NCBI GenBank assembly: GCA_013396995.1
Contig: VWZP01002206.1
Coordinates: forward strand, 57,542-121,541
DNA: 64,000 nt
Direction: 5' to 3'
Origin: Dicaeum eximium
Lineage: Eukaryota; Chordata; Aves; Passeriformes; Dicaeidae
Position numbers and translations under genes: made by a program. The notes under the pieces are model-generated. The model worked only from the letters and a program-made list of their open reading frames with translations. It did not search any database and was not told the origin of the DNA. This document shows positions 1 to 11,922 of the stretch, piece by piece. Every line of letters begins with the position of its first letter. Positions within the stretch are counted from its first letter, which is position 1.

Positions 1-1010
1 TGGCAGCGCCGGCCTGCGCGGAGGCCTGCGGGGAAGTTGCGGGGTGTGCGTGTGTGCGAGGGTGGTCTGAGGTGACGGGGGGGCGGCACTTGGCGCCGTG
101 TCCCCCCCCGGGCAGGTGCAGCGCGGGGCGGGGGCGCCGCCCCGCCGGGCCCCCCGGCGGCCGCGGGGGCCGCGCTTACTTCAGCCTCGGCCAGAACAAA
201 AACATAATGAAGGAGGGGGGATGGGATTTTTATTTTTATTTAAGGGGAAAAAAAAAAAAAGCCCTAGCCCTGGGAGTAGCTGTCACCGCGCGCATTAAAC
301 TAGAGAACTGGCTAATCAAATAAAACTGGCTCATTGTCTGAAACTCTATCCCAGCGCAAAATGCGGCTGTGAATGTAATTAACCATCTGTCTGGCGGGCG
401 GCGGAGCGCCGGGTCCGTGCGGTCGGCACCCGGGCGCTGCCATCCCCGAGCCCCGGGATGTGCCCGGTGTGCGTGTGCGAGGAGGATGCTGGAGCTGGGG
501 GGAAAATGAAATCCTTCCTCGGCCCCGAGGCGAGCCGTGGATGCACGGTGTGATAGATGAGCCCAAACAAGCCGTGCGGGAGCGGCGATGAACGCCGAGG
601 CGATGGGTGTGCTGGGGGTGATGCCGCCCCGCGTTCCGCCTCCCGCAGGCACCGCGCAGGATGGGCGCGTACCGGGGCTCCGCGGCCGGGAGCCGTGGGT
701 GGATGCTGAGGCCGGAGGGAGCGGTGCGCCTGTGCGAGCCCAGGCCTCAGCGAGCCCCTTGCGGGAAAACAAAACGGCTCCGTGCTCCTGAAATCCTCCC
801 GGAGGTTTTCCCCCCGTTTCCGCCCGGCGGTTTGCTCGTGCCCCTGCCCCGCGCCGGCCCCAAACCTCTGTGCAGCCATCAACATCCTGGTACTCGGTAC
901 CTGCTGGCATCGCCGGAGCGGCGTGGTACTGCGGTAACACCGAGCCCGCGGCACGCTGCTGCCAGCCGGGCTCCCTGTGCCTCTACACACGCGTCTGCCC
1001 CTTGCTTTGC
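1..1010. promoter_or_regulatory. CpG island at the left edge of the window
   Basis: This is the richest CpG stretch in the window: repeated CGC, GCG and CCGG clusters run to about position 1000, then CpG becomes rare. It contains GC-box-like runs (around 120-175) and a potential GCGGGG/CCCCGC hairpin near 130-150. In vertebrates such islands usually mark a promoter and first exon. No exon can be identified; GC-rich open frames on both strands here are compositional. Because the + strand to the right is G+T-rich, I infer that a gene starts here or just left of the window and is read rightwards. The gene's identity is unknown. Confidence 0.7.
290..400. promoter_or_regulatory. Candidate conserved non-coding element inside the CpG island
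   Basis: This AT-richer block is embedded in the CpG island. It holds homeodomain-type sites (CTAATCAAA at 312-320, GTAATTAAC at 375-383) directly beside an E-box, CATCTG at 384-389. A dense, non-repetitive cluster of TAAT cores and an E-box within a developmental-type CpG island suggests promoter-proximal regulatory DNA. Conservation is inferred from appearance only; no alignment was possible. Confidence 0.35.
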
Positions 1011-1815
1011 TGTTTTAAATTTTTTTTTTTTGTGTGTGCGTGTGGTTTAGTAAAGGAATAATACAGAGGCCGAATAGCGGCAGCGCTCAAGCAGGTAGGA
1101 TGCAATTTAAAGTCACTCCAGCTAATACCCCATGCAAGACTGCATTTGTTAAGGTATGTGAGCTGTGCAGAAGGCAGCAGTCTTTAGTGAATCACTTTTG
1201 AAAAACAAATACTTGACAAAAGAACCAGACCTGCTAAATGGATAACAATTATGTAAGCCTATAGTAGGTTTTGATGTATGTCAAGTCTGTTAAATAAATC
1301 AACCTGTTCAGTGAATAAATCTGCTCTGCACCAATGCTTTATTATAATTTGTTTTAAGGAGAATAAACCTGTGTATTTAAGATGCTTTTACTGATGTGAA
1401 TCTCATGGCCAAGCCCCATAGCTGCCAGTGGCACAAGACAAATCCGTGGGGAGGGTGGGGTGCAGGAGCGTGGGGAGGAATAAGGTAGATATTAAAAATA
1501 CGTAAAGATGTGCATAAGGATTCCTGGTGATAAAATTCTCACTGATCCATGTCTTGATGGAGTATTTGCTTTGCAGCGGCAATGGCCCATACAAAGCTAC
1601 ATTGATTTAGCTTGCTCTGTTCACGATGGCAGTTCTGGTGAATAATTATTTTCCCAAAAGCCCTAACCAAGGGAAGAAAGAGAGTCCCTGCTTGGCCTAC
1701 ACAGTAGTACAGTATCTTTGAAAGCGCGTATCCGGCTGCAAATAAAGAGAGCCAGTTCAAGTGTTACTACACTCAGCGGGAATAAAAGGGAGGCAGAGAA
1801 GGGGAGCACCCGGCC
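1011..1815. other. Unique non-coding DNA
   Basis: AT-rich unique sequence follows the sharp loss of CpG. It contains a T11 run near 1021 and several AATAAA or AATAAT words, which are too common in AT-rich DNA to be called polyadenylation sites. No exon, RNA gene or interspersed repeat was recognised. Confidence 0.6.
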
Positions 1816-1865
1816 CCCTTCCCTTCCCTTCCCTTCCCTTCCCTTCCCTTCCCTTCCCTTCCCTT
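1816..1865. repeat. (CCCTT)10 pentanucleotide microsatellite
   Basis: Ten perfect CCCTT units form an uninterrupted polypyrimidine tract on the + strand, followed by CCCCG. Pure purine/pyrimidine tracts of this kind can adopt triplex (H-DNA) structure and are often length-polymorphic. Frames reading through it give only Ser/Pro/Leu or Gly/Arg/Glu repeats. Confidence 0.97.
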
Positions 1866-1920
1866 CCCCGTGTGCCTTGCCCCCCTTTCCCTCTCCGCTC
1901 CTCGCCCTCCGCTCGCTTTT

Positions 1921-1948
1921 GGGGGCGGGGAGGGGGGATTTTGGTGGG
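1921..1948 (+). other. G-quadruplex-forming motif
   Basis: G-runs of 5, 4, 6 and 3 are separated by loops of 1, 1 and about 7 bases, which satisfies the usual four-run G-quadruplex pattern on the + strand. It lies 55 bases after the CCCTT repeat, so two potential non-B structures sit within about 130 bp. Confidence 0.7.
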
Positions 1949-4900
1949 TTTGTTTTTCCTTTTTTTTTGTGTTTGCTGTTGCCTTTTGGAGGCGAGGCTC
2001 TGGCAGCCCACTTAAACGTTGAGTTCTGAATGCTGAGGAGTCTCTTTCAGATTGAAAAAAAGAGAAGAGCTTGTGGCCAGTGCATTTTAACTTCCTTAGC
2101 TGGGACAGGGAGTACGTCTGTGTGGGGCAGTGCCTCGGTGGTGTCCTTCTCTTTTGAGATGGTGAGGCCTCATGGATGTTTTTGTGATGGGTCACGTGTC
2201 TGTCTTTTTCCTGGCTCTGCAAAGAAACATATGAAAAGACTCAAATGTGCTTGCGGGACCAAGAAGGCCCCAGGCTTGGGGAGAAAGTGTTCCCAAACAA
2301 AGGGGTCTGGCTCAGGTTGGATCCTGGGTGTGGGACCCAGGATGTGATGTGCATTTTTTGGATATTAAGGCTTTTCCACTGTAGCCACAACCCAACCGTG
2401 CTGCTTTCCCCCAGCACAGCAGTGAACCGTCCCCATGAAGTTATGCCCTGTTGCAAACAAAAAGCAGCATTAGGAAATAATCTTTTCCTTGGGCAGAATG
2501 CAGGGAGGAGAGCCATGGATGCTCCAGGCCTTGCCCTGGTCCTTGTGTGGGGCTCTTTGATGCTGCCGTTGCTGAGTTTGTGTTTGGCCCTGGCAGAGGT
2601 GGGTAGCCTCACTGTTTACCAGAGTAAAATTGCTATTGCTTCTCACTAATGACAGCTTTTGGTCTGTGAGGGTATTTAAAAAAAATATTTTGAGAATTGG
2701 GAGCAAAATAATTGTTATGTAATCCACCTGTTACGTTCAAAGTCCTGTTTTCCACCTGGGAGAGGATTGCACTTTTTTATTTTTATGCTAGATCTTTGTG
2801 TACTTTTAGCCCCGCTTGAGTTGGCTTTATAATCATTACCTGTGTTTACAGTCAGGTGCTTCACCAGCCTGATTTTGTGGATGCTGCCAGCAGTGAGTAA
2901 ATGAGCCATGTGGCATAAAACTGAGCAAGCCATGTTTTGTTGGTACCTTGCTCTTCCCTCTTTTCTCTGAGCTGGTTGTACACACCCCTAGTGTCACCTG
3001 TCACCTGTGCAGGGCTCTGAGCTGTTCTAGCACAAGGACCCACCTCATTTCTTACCTGTCTGTGATGGGAGAGGTGTAGTGGGATCTCAGCCTTTGGTTT
3101 TTTGATTTTAGGGCTCCTGGGTGCTGTTGCAATCAAACATGAAGTAATTGCCAAGCGTTGTGTTGTACAGATGCTGAAGATGACGGACTGGTTTGAGCAT
3201 CCAGGCGTGGGGGTTTGCCTGAAGGATGCATGAATGGAGTATAAACCCTGTCCTGCTGCCAGTGCCAGAGGGTTGGTAGCACTGCTGACCTGCCTGTGCA
3301 CAGGAGGAGAAATGGGGTGGGTTTGGGAAAGCTGAGCCGGAGCAAAGCTTGTGGGAGGAGCCCTCAGTTCTGCAAATGAGTGTTGAACTCTTATCCTTAG
3401 CAAATTCATCTTTGGAACAGCCAGGGGAAGTGGCTTTGGTGCCGTGGTGCTTTGGACCGTGGTGGTAGTGCTGGGTGGATTTTGTTTGCAGTTCGGGGCG
3501 TAGCATGTAATCTGTGTAATGCTGCTTTTGTGTGCCTCTAGTGCAAATTGATGTCTGGGGAATGACATGAAGCAAAGGCTCTAGACCAGCAGGTCTGTGA
3601 TATTTTTGTAGCAATGTCTTTTTATTCAAAGCAGGTGTCATGGAGATCTTTCATCCCAGGATTTCTTTCATCCCTGGCGTTTGTTAGCTTGTGTTAAAAC
3701 TTTAAATCTTGAGAATTTCTTCTGTACAGAAGGTGTTCCTCATGTTGCTCTGGCACGGGCTGAGCTATGATTATGCAGTCTCCAAAGAGTGACACGGATG
3801 AGGTGGATCTGTGTCTGCATTGCCACGTCAGCCCTGTGAATAATCCAGGGACGTGGCCCAGTGCCCTCCAGTCACAGGCAGGCTCTGTGCCAGCTCAGCT
3901 GGAGAAGTGCACAGAGATCTGGGAGTGGGCAGCGCTGGCTGTTGTCCCTGGGCAGAGTTTTCTTCTAACCCTTAAGCATTCAGGTGATTTATGCCCAGCA
4001 GTCTGAGCTTGTATTTGCAGTCTTATTTGCCTTTAAAAAAGCTTTTGACTAGGAGATAACTGATTTGCTTAATTTATCCAAGCTCTTGTCTCAATGGTCT
4101 CCCATGATGGAAAATTCTGCTGGCTAATTTTTGCCTTTCACTGGTCTTACGCGTCTTTGTTTTGTGCTGCATCTTCAAAATCGGGGTGGATGTGTCGCTA
4201 GAAGTTTCTGATCAGTCTCCTTGTCTTGATTTAGTGGTGTTGCTCCCTGCTGGGAAGGTGGAACCACAGCATCGCTTCTGCTTGGACCCCAGCTCATTAA
4301 TTTACCCCATCAATTTAACACCTTTCTGAATTGTCCCTGTCCAGACTGTGATCTGTGTCTCTGCCAGTAGCTGTTGTTTTCCTTAGGCATCAGACCACGA
4401 GTGCCTCTGTCCTAAGAGGGAGCTTGAGGTCTGACTCCTGATGTCACCTTGAGTGGTGTTGCCATGCTGGTCTCTAGTGTGTCACTGAGGCTGGCAGGAG
4501 CAGCCTGGTCTGTAGGCCTGGTCTTAAGGTGGCTGATCTGACACCAGTTTGGGTTCTTTTGCCAGTTTATCAGCTTCTCCTCTTGCTTCTGTGGGGTTTC
4601 TGTTGTGCAGAAGGGACTCCTTGTGGTGAGTCTGGTGTGAGGGTCCCTTCCTGCTTTGAGGTGTTCCCTGCTGTTCCCTGGTCAGGCCCTTGGAGAAAGG
4701 AGTGCCAGGATTTCTCAAATAACACCAAACAGCCGAGGCATTTTCTACCTCTGCTCTCCTCTGGGGTGAGGAGCTCCTCACGTGCTAAAACCCGACATTG
4801 TCACTGTCCTTCTCTGACCTGCTGAAGCTGCTGAGAAGGTGGCTGATGCACTGAGACTGTTACATTTTTGAGGGTGTTTGGACACTCAGATGGAGGTTAT

Positions 4901-5373
4901 TGGGAAAATGAGCTCTTGTGGATCTTGTAGGACATGGCCAGACTGCCAGGAGTGGTTTGGGGTGCTCAGAGCACTCCTGAGAACTTCTTGGTTCTTTCAT
5001 TCCCAGCACGAGACCTGGGCCCTCGGGAGGGCTGGAGCACAAATTCCCAGCTCCTTCCCAGTTCCATTCCAGGTGAGGTCTCTGCCATGCTCTGGAGCTG
5101 CTTTTGGAGCTGTGTCCTTATTAAAGAAATCAGATTTCTTTCCTCGCACTTGGGAGGGTTTTAATTGTGAGTTACAGCACAGGGGAACCAACATGGAAAA
5201 GACAAGTTCTGTGGGTGAATTTTGTTTCCTGTACAATATCCCAATGAATGAGTCTTTGATGGAGAAGAGAAGCTGAAGCCTTATGAAGGGCCTGTTTATT
5301 GGCATTAATTATTTTTTATTAGTTACAGCATCCATAGTCCGTTGGCAGTAGAAGAGCCCAAAGTAAGAATATT
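1949..5373. other. Unique non-coding DNA, G+T-rich on the + strand
   Basis: No repeat, exon or RNA gene was recognised. Frames of 100-235 codons occur, mainly on the minus strand at 2861-3641. They lack any recognisable domain and are what a strand with few TTA/CTA/TCA words would give by chance. Splice-like words are scattered without a convincing acceptor-frame-donor combination. Confidence 0.55.
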
Positions 5374-5480
5374 AATTCTTCAGAAGTTTTTCAAAGCTTG
5401 CATTTTTCATAAGAAGCTTGTGAAGCTTCAAATCTAAAGCTTCCAAAGCCTTTTTTTTTTTTTTTTTATTCTTCAGAAGT
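5374..5480. repeat. 13-bp direct repeats flanking an AAGCTT cluster and a T17 tract
   Basis: The word ATTCTTCAGAAGT occurs at 5374-5386 and again at 5468-5480. Between the copies are four AAGCTT hexamers (5394, 5414, 5423 and 5437) in 49 bp, including a 9-bp tandem GAAGCTTNN unit, and then a T17 run (5451-5467) abutting the second copy. The flanking direct repeats resemble a target-site duplication, but the T-run is at the wrong end for a plus-strand poly(A) retroposon, and no known element is recognised inside. Confidence 0.6.
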
Positions 5481-7876
5481 GCCACTGAAGCTCTTTTATT
5501 AATTTTTCGTATTTTAGCTGAAACTATGAGTTTTACACATGAAAAAAAAGAATGGTTCTTTCCCATCCACTGCATTGGCCCCAGTTTTCAGGTCCCTGGC
5601 TGGGTCAGCTAAACCCTCAGCTGTGCTCTGGAGAGCAGGTATGGACCATTTGCTACTGATTTCCTGTCCTTTTCCCTCTCTGGTTGGGGTTTTGCTCGGT
5701 GGCTGAAGCACAGATGGGTATGAAAAGTGGGTTTGTTTGTGACTGCCCAGTCAGGACAATACTTGACCTTCACAGTTGTTGAATAACTTTGGAGAAATGC
5801 TTAGCTGCTTCATGGGAGTGAGGAGGGTGGCTGGGAATTTAACCAGTACAGAGGGAATCTGGCGTCTGTTTGGCAAGCAAGCAGCATTTTTTTTTCTGGT
5901 AGCCTCGCAAGGTCATGTTTTAATACTCTGAACATGAATTCAAGGGTCATGCTGGTATTTCAGTGGTAATACAGATGGATGCTGGGTCTTATTTCATATT
6001 GCTCCAGGGAATGGAGCAATTAGTAATCTTGGCTCTCTCTGAACCTGGAGGGGGAAAATGAAAATTGTCTTTTTCAGGGTGGTCACTGTTCTCATTTGCA
6101 TGAAGAAAACTGTTGGGGAGTGGGATGATTTTATCTACAAAAAGTTGTGATGTGGGTTTTTTTGTTTAATGTTATTGCTAGCATTACATGGACAGGTTAA
6201 CTTCATTGACAGCTGTGCCTTTAATGTGGCAAGATGGGTAGAATTTTTGGGAAGATCAGAAGGGAAGGTGCTGCTGACCACAATTTTTCAGCTCGTGTTA
6301 AAGCAAACAGGCAAACCCCAATCTCCCTGACACCACTGGCTCTGTAGGGAGCAGCACACAACAATTTCCCATGCTTTGTTTATGCCTGCCTCTAAGTAAA
6401 TCTCCTATATCAAAATCACCTGTCCATGCAGTGACTTGTGTGTACGAGAGAGATTCATTCTGAAGTAGATGGAGCATTGGCTGCCAGCTCGTGCAGGAAT
6501 TCTGCTGGCTATGACAGCAGCAGCGTGGCTAATGGGTGGCAGTGGAGTTTGGGACCCTTGCTAGCCCACGGTGCCCGTGGGTTGATGTGAAGCAGAGGAG
6601 CCACGTGTTGTTAGCCCAGCCAGGCATGGCAAATGCGCAGGAACCCCTCAGCCGAAACCTCCCGCAGAACAAATCATTTGTCCTAACCCAGTAACCTTCG
6701 CTTACTTAATTGTCTTACTTGCCTGGTTAGCTCATTGTTTGGTGGAGAGAGTTTGTACCGCAGGAAGAGGAGTTCTGTTCATTGTGGCTGTTTCTTTGGT
6801 TGGTTTGTGCTCGTTCCTTGCCTGCTGCTTGCTGGGTTTGAGCAGTGCCTCATCAGCAGGTACCAACAGCAGCCTTTTGGGAGGTGGATGGGAGGCTGGG
6901 CAGGCCACTCTGTTTCCAAGGAGTTTTGGGTTTGAAAGAGTGAATTTTAGATTGGCTCCATCGCTCAGCATCACAATTTATGGCTGTTTCAGGATTTACC
7001 TTCAGGTTATAGTTTATGTCCCTGTACAGTGTTGAGCTAAGAACCACGTGCTGCTTACAGTTCTCTCTTCTTCTGCAGAGTGTTTAAACTGGTGCTTAAT
7101 CATCAACAGGGTCTAGTGCTGATTTCACCCTTTGGAAGCTTTAGTTGTGATGCAGAGCTGGAGCTCGTTAGTGACTGCTGTGCTGGTCGTGATGTGGTTG
7201 CTTTTGTGTGGAATTACTGATTCTGGTTGCTGGTGTATGGAATTACCAATTAATGTGTTAAGCAAACCCTGTTTTTTTTCCTGTATAAGCTACATCCTCC
7301 CTCCCTTGTTTATGGTGTTCACCTCTCTGTGCACAATCTGTATGCTGGGTTCCTCACTAGGATGGGTTCAAGACTTCCTAAAGGTTAGTTCAGGAGGAGC
7401 TTGGAAGCATCTTGGATTAACTTTTCATCCGCTGCTGGTGGTCCAGAAGGGTTGTTGGGTAAAATGAGTGGCTTGAGACTGAAAACAAAACAACCTCAAT
7501 GCCAGCAAAGAGCCAAGAGCAGGAATGGAGGAAGATGGCTCCTAGGAAGGGCTTGCTGGGGGGACATTTCAGTGGAAGCGGTGGGGAAAAGAGGAAAATG
7601 CTGCTTAAATTGTGTTTTGAAGCTTTTTGGCCTGGTGTGGTATGGGAACGTCTTCATCTGCGTTGTGATCAGTGAGTTTGTGCTTGGTGGAGTCCAGATA
7701 TTGTATGAGAAATGCTTAATGACTGTCTTGTGCCTTAAACCTCGTGTGAAAGCAGAAGGGTTATGTTCCCCACTGCAACGTGCAGTAAACATAAAATATC
7801 TGAAATCTGCAGCTAACAATATAATATATGAGTTCTTACCCTGCATTCCTGGGCTGATGTTAAAACAAAAGACAGC
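5481..7876. other. Unique non-coding DNA, G+T-rich on the + strand
   Basis: The sequence is unique and has strong G+T excess on the + strand. One consequence is long, hydrophobic-looking frames (for example 7132-7467), because T at the second codon position encodes Phe, Leu, Val and Ile. None has a clear ATG start, signal-peptide context or domain. No repeats or RNA genes were seen. Confidence 0.55.
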
Positions 7877-7972
7877 TTAAGGGTATTACAATATTTATAT
7901 AATACATAAAAATATATTATATCTATATAATACATAATTATATTTAAGGGTATTATCCTATATTATATTCTG
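7877..7972. repeat. AT-rich low-complexity block with internal duplications
   Basis: The tract is almost entirely A and T. TATATAATACATAA recurs at 28-bp spacing (7896 and 7924), and TTAAGGGTATTA recurs at 67-bp spacing (7877 and 7944). This points to local slippage or duplication rather than a dispersed element. Confidence 0.75.
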
Positions 7973-9814
7973 TTATTCAGTTAGGCCTGGACATTTGCTG
8001 AAGGGGCTGTGTTAAATCACTCCTACATTTGCGAGGGTCAGGTTGAAAACTTGATGTGTAGCTCAGAGTTTAGCCAGTATTTTTGTTATTTTGTTAATCC
8101 CTTCATCCCCCTCCCTGCGTTTATGGGTACAGCCATACCCTGTAGTGGTGGCTGCTAAACTTGTTATCTGTGTCTGTTTGAATAATTTCCCTTTGGGGCA
8201 ATATGAGGCTGCTTAAATATAAATAACAAAATGGGACTGGAGGGGTTGGAATGAGCATTTCCAGGTGTGATGGGGCTCTGCAGGGTCCTCCTCAGAGTCC
8301 CCAAAGGCTTCACACTCTGCTCTGTCTGTCCTTGAACAGCTTCTGTGCATTGCATGGTAAATGGAAGTCAAAATAGTTTGTTTGATGTTATTTATTCAAA
8401 TCTGGAAAGGATGGTTGTGCAAAGACCAAAGAAAAATGGTTTTAGTCTGACAAATGCCAAGGGTTTTTGTTTTGTTTTTAAAGCCCAAACAAACCCTTTG
8501 GGATCCTTGGCTGGCTATATAATAGCATGAAATACACCATTCCTTTCATTCTACTCCCTAAAAATCTAATTTTTTATGCATTTAAAGTGGGAGTGGAGGC
8601 AAAACCAGAGTTTAGCTCTGTTGACCTATATTTATGAAAAGAGAAGGCTTGCTAAGTGTTGCAAGAAAAGAATATATAGTGCTGTTGGTATACTCTGACA
8701 AAATGTACACACATACTAAAACCACTTTTGGAATTCTTCATCTTTTTACTGGATGTTTAAGCCCTTTCCAGCCAGATTCAATCCATTTTTGCAGTTCATG
8801 GCATGTATATTCAGGCTGCCATTAATAGCCATGAGGCATCAGTGAAGAAGGGCAGCAAAACAGGGAGTCCAGAATAAGCAAGGGAGAGTGGTGGTGCTGA
8901 AACCCTCCCTGATCCCAAGGTTTAAAGGTGAACCTTTTTCCCCCTATTTCCTTTTTGTTGTTTTATTTTTTAGTTCAGCCCACTCTCTATAAAGTGCTGT
9001 TTAATGGTTATCATGCTGCTTGTTGCATAACTGTGGCACAGATGTTATTTTTTTGTAATGTTGCCTGACATATTTAAAAGGGAAAGAGAGGAAGGAAATT
9101 TATACCCATTGGAAATGAATATGTGGAGCCTATTAGTCTTAAAAAAAATGTGAAGAGCTAGTTAGAGCTGGAGCTGGCACATCTCTGAGAGGCTGATCTG
9201 TGGAGTGGAGCTCTTCAGATAAAGAATGAACGTGTTTTATCTTCTGGAGTCTGTTGTGTGTGTTACCAGACAGCCTAAAATCCAAACTGGGTGGGGTATG
9301 TAATGTTTAGGCACATGATTAAATATTTTATGGAACTGAGACCAAATCCAAATGCATATTTAATAAAACTCTCTCCAGAATAAATGCGATCCAGTTTTAC
9401 GGGATAATCACTGGTGGTGCTCGGAGTTAAAGGATGTGAAATGAAATACCTCCCTCAGCATGGGTACTACTGAATGTTTAAGTGTTTATTTCACTGCAGC
9501 TGCAAACAACACCTTTAAAGTTGCTCTCTTACCAAGCTTTGACTGAGAAATTTTAGCAGAAGGAAAAAATTGCATTCAGGTCTACCATTTCTAGGTGGAA
9601 TAGGCATGAGAACATAAAATCATCTCCTTTTGGCATTTCTAACAACATTAGAAGTTTTAAAATAGTAGAAATGCAAATAAGTAGAGTGAAAATGGTAGAT
9701 GCTGTATTTATATTTATTCATGTATAATAACAGAATGCCTGGTGTTTCAGATCAGCACAGTGTGCCTGGATTCTCAGAGTATTTGTTTTATAAACAGGGA
9801 TAAAGCTGCTCAAC
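7973..9814. other. Unique non-coding DNA
   Basis: The sequence is AT-rich and unique, with short homopolymers (T and A runs of 7-9). No exon, RNA gene or dispersed repeat could be supported. Confidence 0.55.
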
Positions 9815-9935
9815 CCACCTCTTCCTGCTCTACAGAGGAGCAAACCAGCTCACAGGGAAAGTAATGACCTGCTAGAAATGCAGTTGGGAAATGAACCCAA
9901 GAATCTTGGCTTCCCAGCCCTTGTTTGAGCCTGTG
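9815..9935 (-). repeat. Possible ancient MIR/CORE-SINE remnant, antisense
   Basis: The order of words (cagaggagc..., then gggaaatgaacccaagaatcttgg, then cccagccc, written here in broken form) resembles the antisense arm of amniote MIR-type CORE-SINEs, where a 'not yet cleared by the gut tube'-style tRNA-derived B-box region gives a GAACCCA-like word followed by a CTCCCAGCCC-like word. GAACCCAAGAATC at about 9893 is the best-preserved word. The match is diverged, and I rate it as recognition from pattern, not proof. Confidence 0.4.
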
Positions 9936-11466
9936 CAGTGGGATAATTGGGATAAATTGATAAGGGGGAAAGAGAAGAGAAAAGGGACACCCACTGTCAT
10001 GGAGCATCTTTTTGAAGTTGTGAAGTAAAGATCATTCAAATGATTCTTCTAAAAGAACTTGAAAAAAACCAAAAGAACAGGTGAACAGTTATAAAAACAA
10101 ACAGAACGAAACCTGAGGGTGTTTTTGACTTGTTTCTGCCTAGGGCAAGACGTTTTGAGTAGCTTTTATTTTGCTTTTGTTCTGCCCTTTGCCCCTCCTC
10201 CTTGCTGGATTACCTACTAAAGGAAATAACAAATTAGGCAAAATAAATCCTAAATTTCAGTTGGAGGAGGCAGGAGCTGTTGTGTGGGGGTAAAATTGCA
10301 GAGGATCAGGTGTAAATTTTGGGGCACTCCTGGTGCCTGGGGTTTTCTTCACCAAGAAGCAGGTGGGCTGTGAGTTCATTCCTCAGCTCTGGTGGTCCTG
10401 GGTGGGGGAGGCAATGTCTCACCCTCCATCAGAGGCAAGGCTTCCTCACCTGGCAGTTGGACACAGCTCCAGGGACTGGGAATTTTCTCCCTTTCCAGTC
10501 CAGTGCCACCCATGCAGTGTAGTGTGTGGTGCTCTGAAAACATCCTCTTCTGGCTAAGCAGGGAAAGGATGGAAAATACAAGGCTAAAATAGAAGGTTCG
10601 TGCTGATGCAAGCTGTGTTTACTTTTGAAAATTCAGTTTATTAAACTCAAGGCTGCAGAACTCCAGGGATCAGTGATGCTGTCTGAACATCACCTTCCGC
10701 ACCGCACAAGCAATTTTTCAAAATTACTTTTTTAATTAAAAGTTGTATCGGTTTAATGCGAGTTAAAGGAAAGTTCACAGGCTTAGCGTTGTCTGAAACA
10801 TGCTGCAGATTTGGGAAAGAGCCTTTTCCTGCCTTTTAAAAGTTTATCTAAAACGGTGAATATACATGGAAAGAGAGGGAAATCTCCTGCTGGACTCGGC
10901 CTCTGAGGGATTGCAGTGAAGGTATTTATTGATTATCAGTCCAGCTTCACTTCCATTACCTTCGGAAGGAGCTGCAGAGCAGCAGAGTTGGAATATGAAC
11001 ATAAGGAAAACAAGGAGGACTCGAGGTACAGCAGAGGAAAGTCAATACAGAGCTTATTTAAATGTCAGCTGCCTGGAAGAGCTGTGCTCAAAAGCTGTGA
11101 GGAGAGATTAGGTCTGGGACACGACTGCAAGGGAGGGAGGGAGGTGGCTGAGCAAGGCTGGTGCTGTGGGCAATGCCTGCAAAAGGAATATGTTAAGGAG
11201 GGAGAAGAAATGCTGACTGAAAATTGCATCTGCCAATTAGTTCTGAGCACCTAATTGGAGAAGTTGGGTGGCTCTTGGGCAGGGGAAGCCTGTGGTTGTA
11301 GTTGGTGGGCGATCTGATCCATGTTAACAGTGTTATTCATCAGCGCTGTTACGGGGCTAAGTGACACTCATTACAAATCTGTTTACTACCTCTAGATAAT
11401 GTATTTAGTTTCTGAATGTATGTGCAGGGTAGGGAGTCTCTGTAAGCACAGGGTTTCTGGAATTTT
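9936..11466. other. Unique non-coding DNA
   Basis: No repeats were recognised. A TTAAT/TTAATT-rich stretch near 10690-10880 has balanced strand composition and could be regulatory, but nothing specific supports that. Frames here (up to 112 codons) have no domain. Confidence 0.5.
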
Positions 11467-11531
11467 ATAGAACTATAGAATATCCTGGGTTGGAAGGGAC
11501 CCACAGGGATCATCGAGTCCAGCTCTGAGCC
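11467..11531 (-). repeat. CR1 LINE 3' tail fragment
   Basis: This is the antisense 3' terminus of an avian CR1 retroposon: an AGAACTATAGAAT-type 8-mer tail, then TGGGTTGGAAGGGACCCAC and ATCGAGTCCA, which are diagnostic words of the CR1 3' UTR read on the opposite strand. Only about 65 bp remain, typical of severe 5' truncation. Confidence 0.88.
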
Positions 11532-11829
11532 CTTTGAATAATTTTAAATAACATTGACTTTATTTACCCAATAGGTCAGAGTTGTAATTCTGTGGCATTT
11601 GTCAATGTAAGTGGTTTCGTATTTGGGGAGAGCTTGAGCAAAAAAATTACCGGTTTGTAGAAGGATAGCCTGATTCTGAATTTCATGGCCATTTGTATTT
11701 TGGAAAGTTGGCCACTAATTACGTGTTGTAATAAGAAGTAGTTCTATTACTGTTGTGCCTAAAATAAAATTAGGTTGAGCATTCTCATGCAGGAAACATT
11801 ATTGGAGTCAACCTCTAAAATGTTGCTCC
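11532..11829. other. Spacer between two CR1 tails
   Basis: Unique AT-rich sequence lies between two CR1 tails of opposite orientation. No feature was recognised in it. Confidence 0.5.
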
Positions 11830-11922
11830 TGGGGATGTGGCTTAGTGGTGGACTTGGCAGTGCTGGGTCAATGGTTGGACTTGATGATCTTGGAGGTCTT
11901 CTCCAACCTAAATGATTCTACA
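11830..11922 (+). repeat. CR1 LINE 3' tail fragment
   Basis: This is a sense-orientation CR1 3' end: GGTTGGACTTGATGATCTT, GGAGGTCTTCTCCAACC and AAATGATTCTA are the classic terminal words. It is heavily 5'-truncated and diverged, and forms an inverted pair with the fragment about 300 bp to the left. Confidence 0.88.

Noticed and set aside
236..990. Minus-strand frames of 203 and 234 codons
   Set aside because: They lie inside the CpG island, overlap each other in different frames, have biased Arg/Pro/Ala/Gly composition and show no domain.
7132..7467. 111-codon hydrophobic frame resembling a membrane protein
   Set aside because: It starts with TTG. Its hydrophobicity follows from T-rich second codon positions on the G+T-rich strand, and there is no family resemblance.
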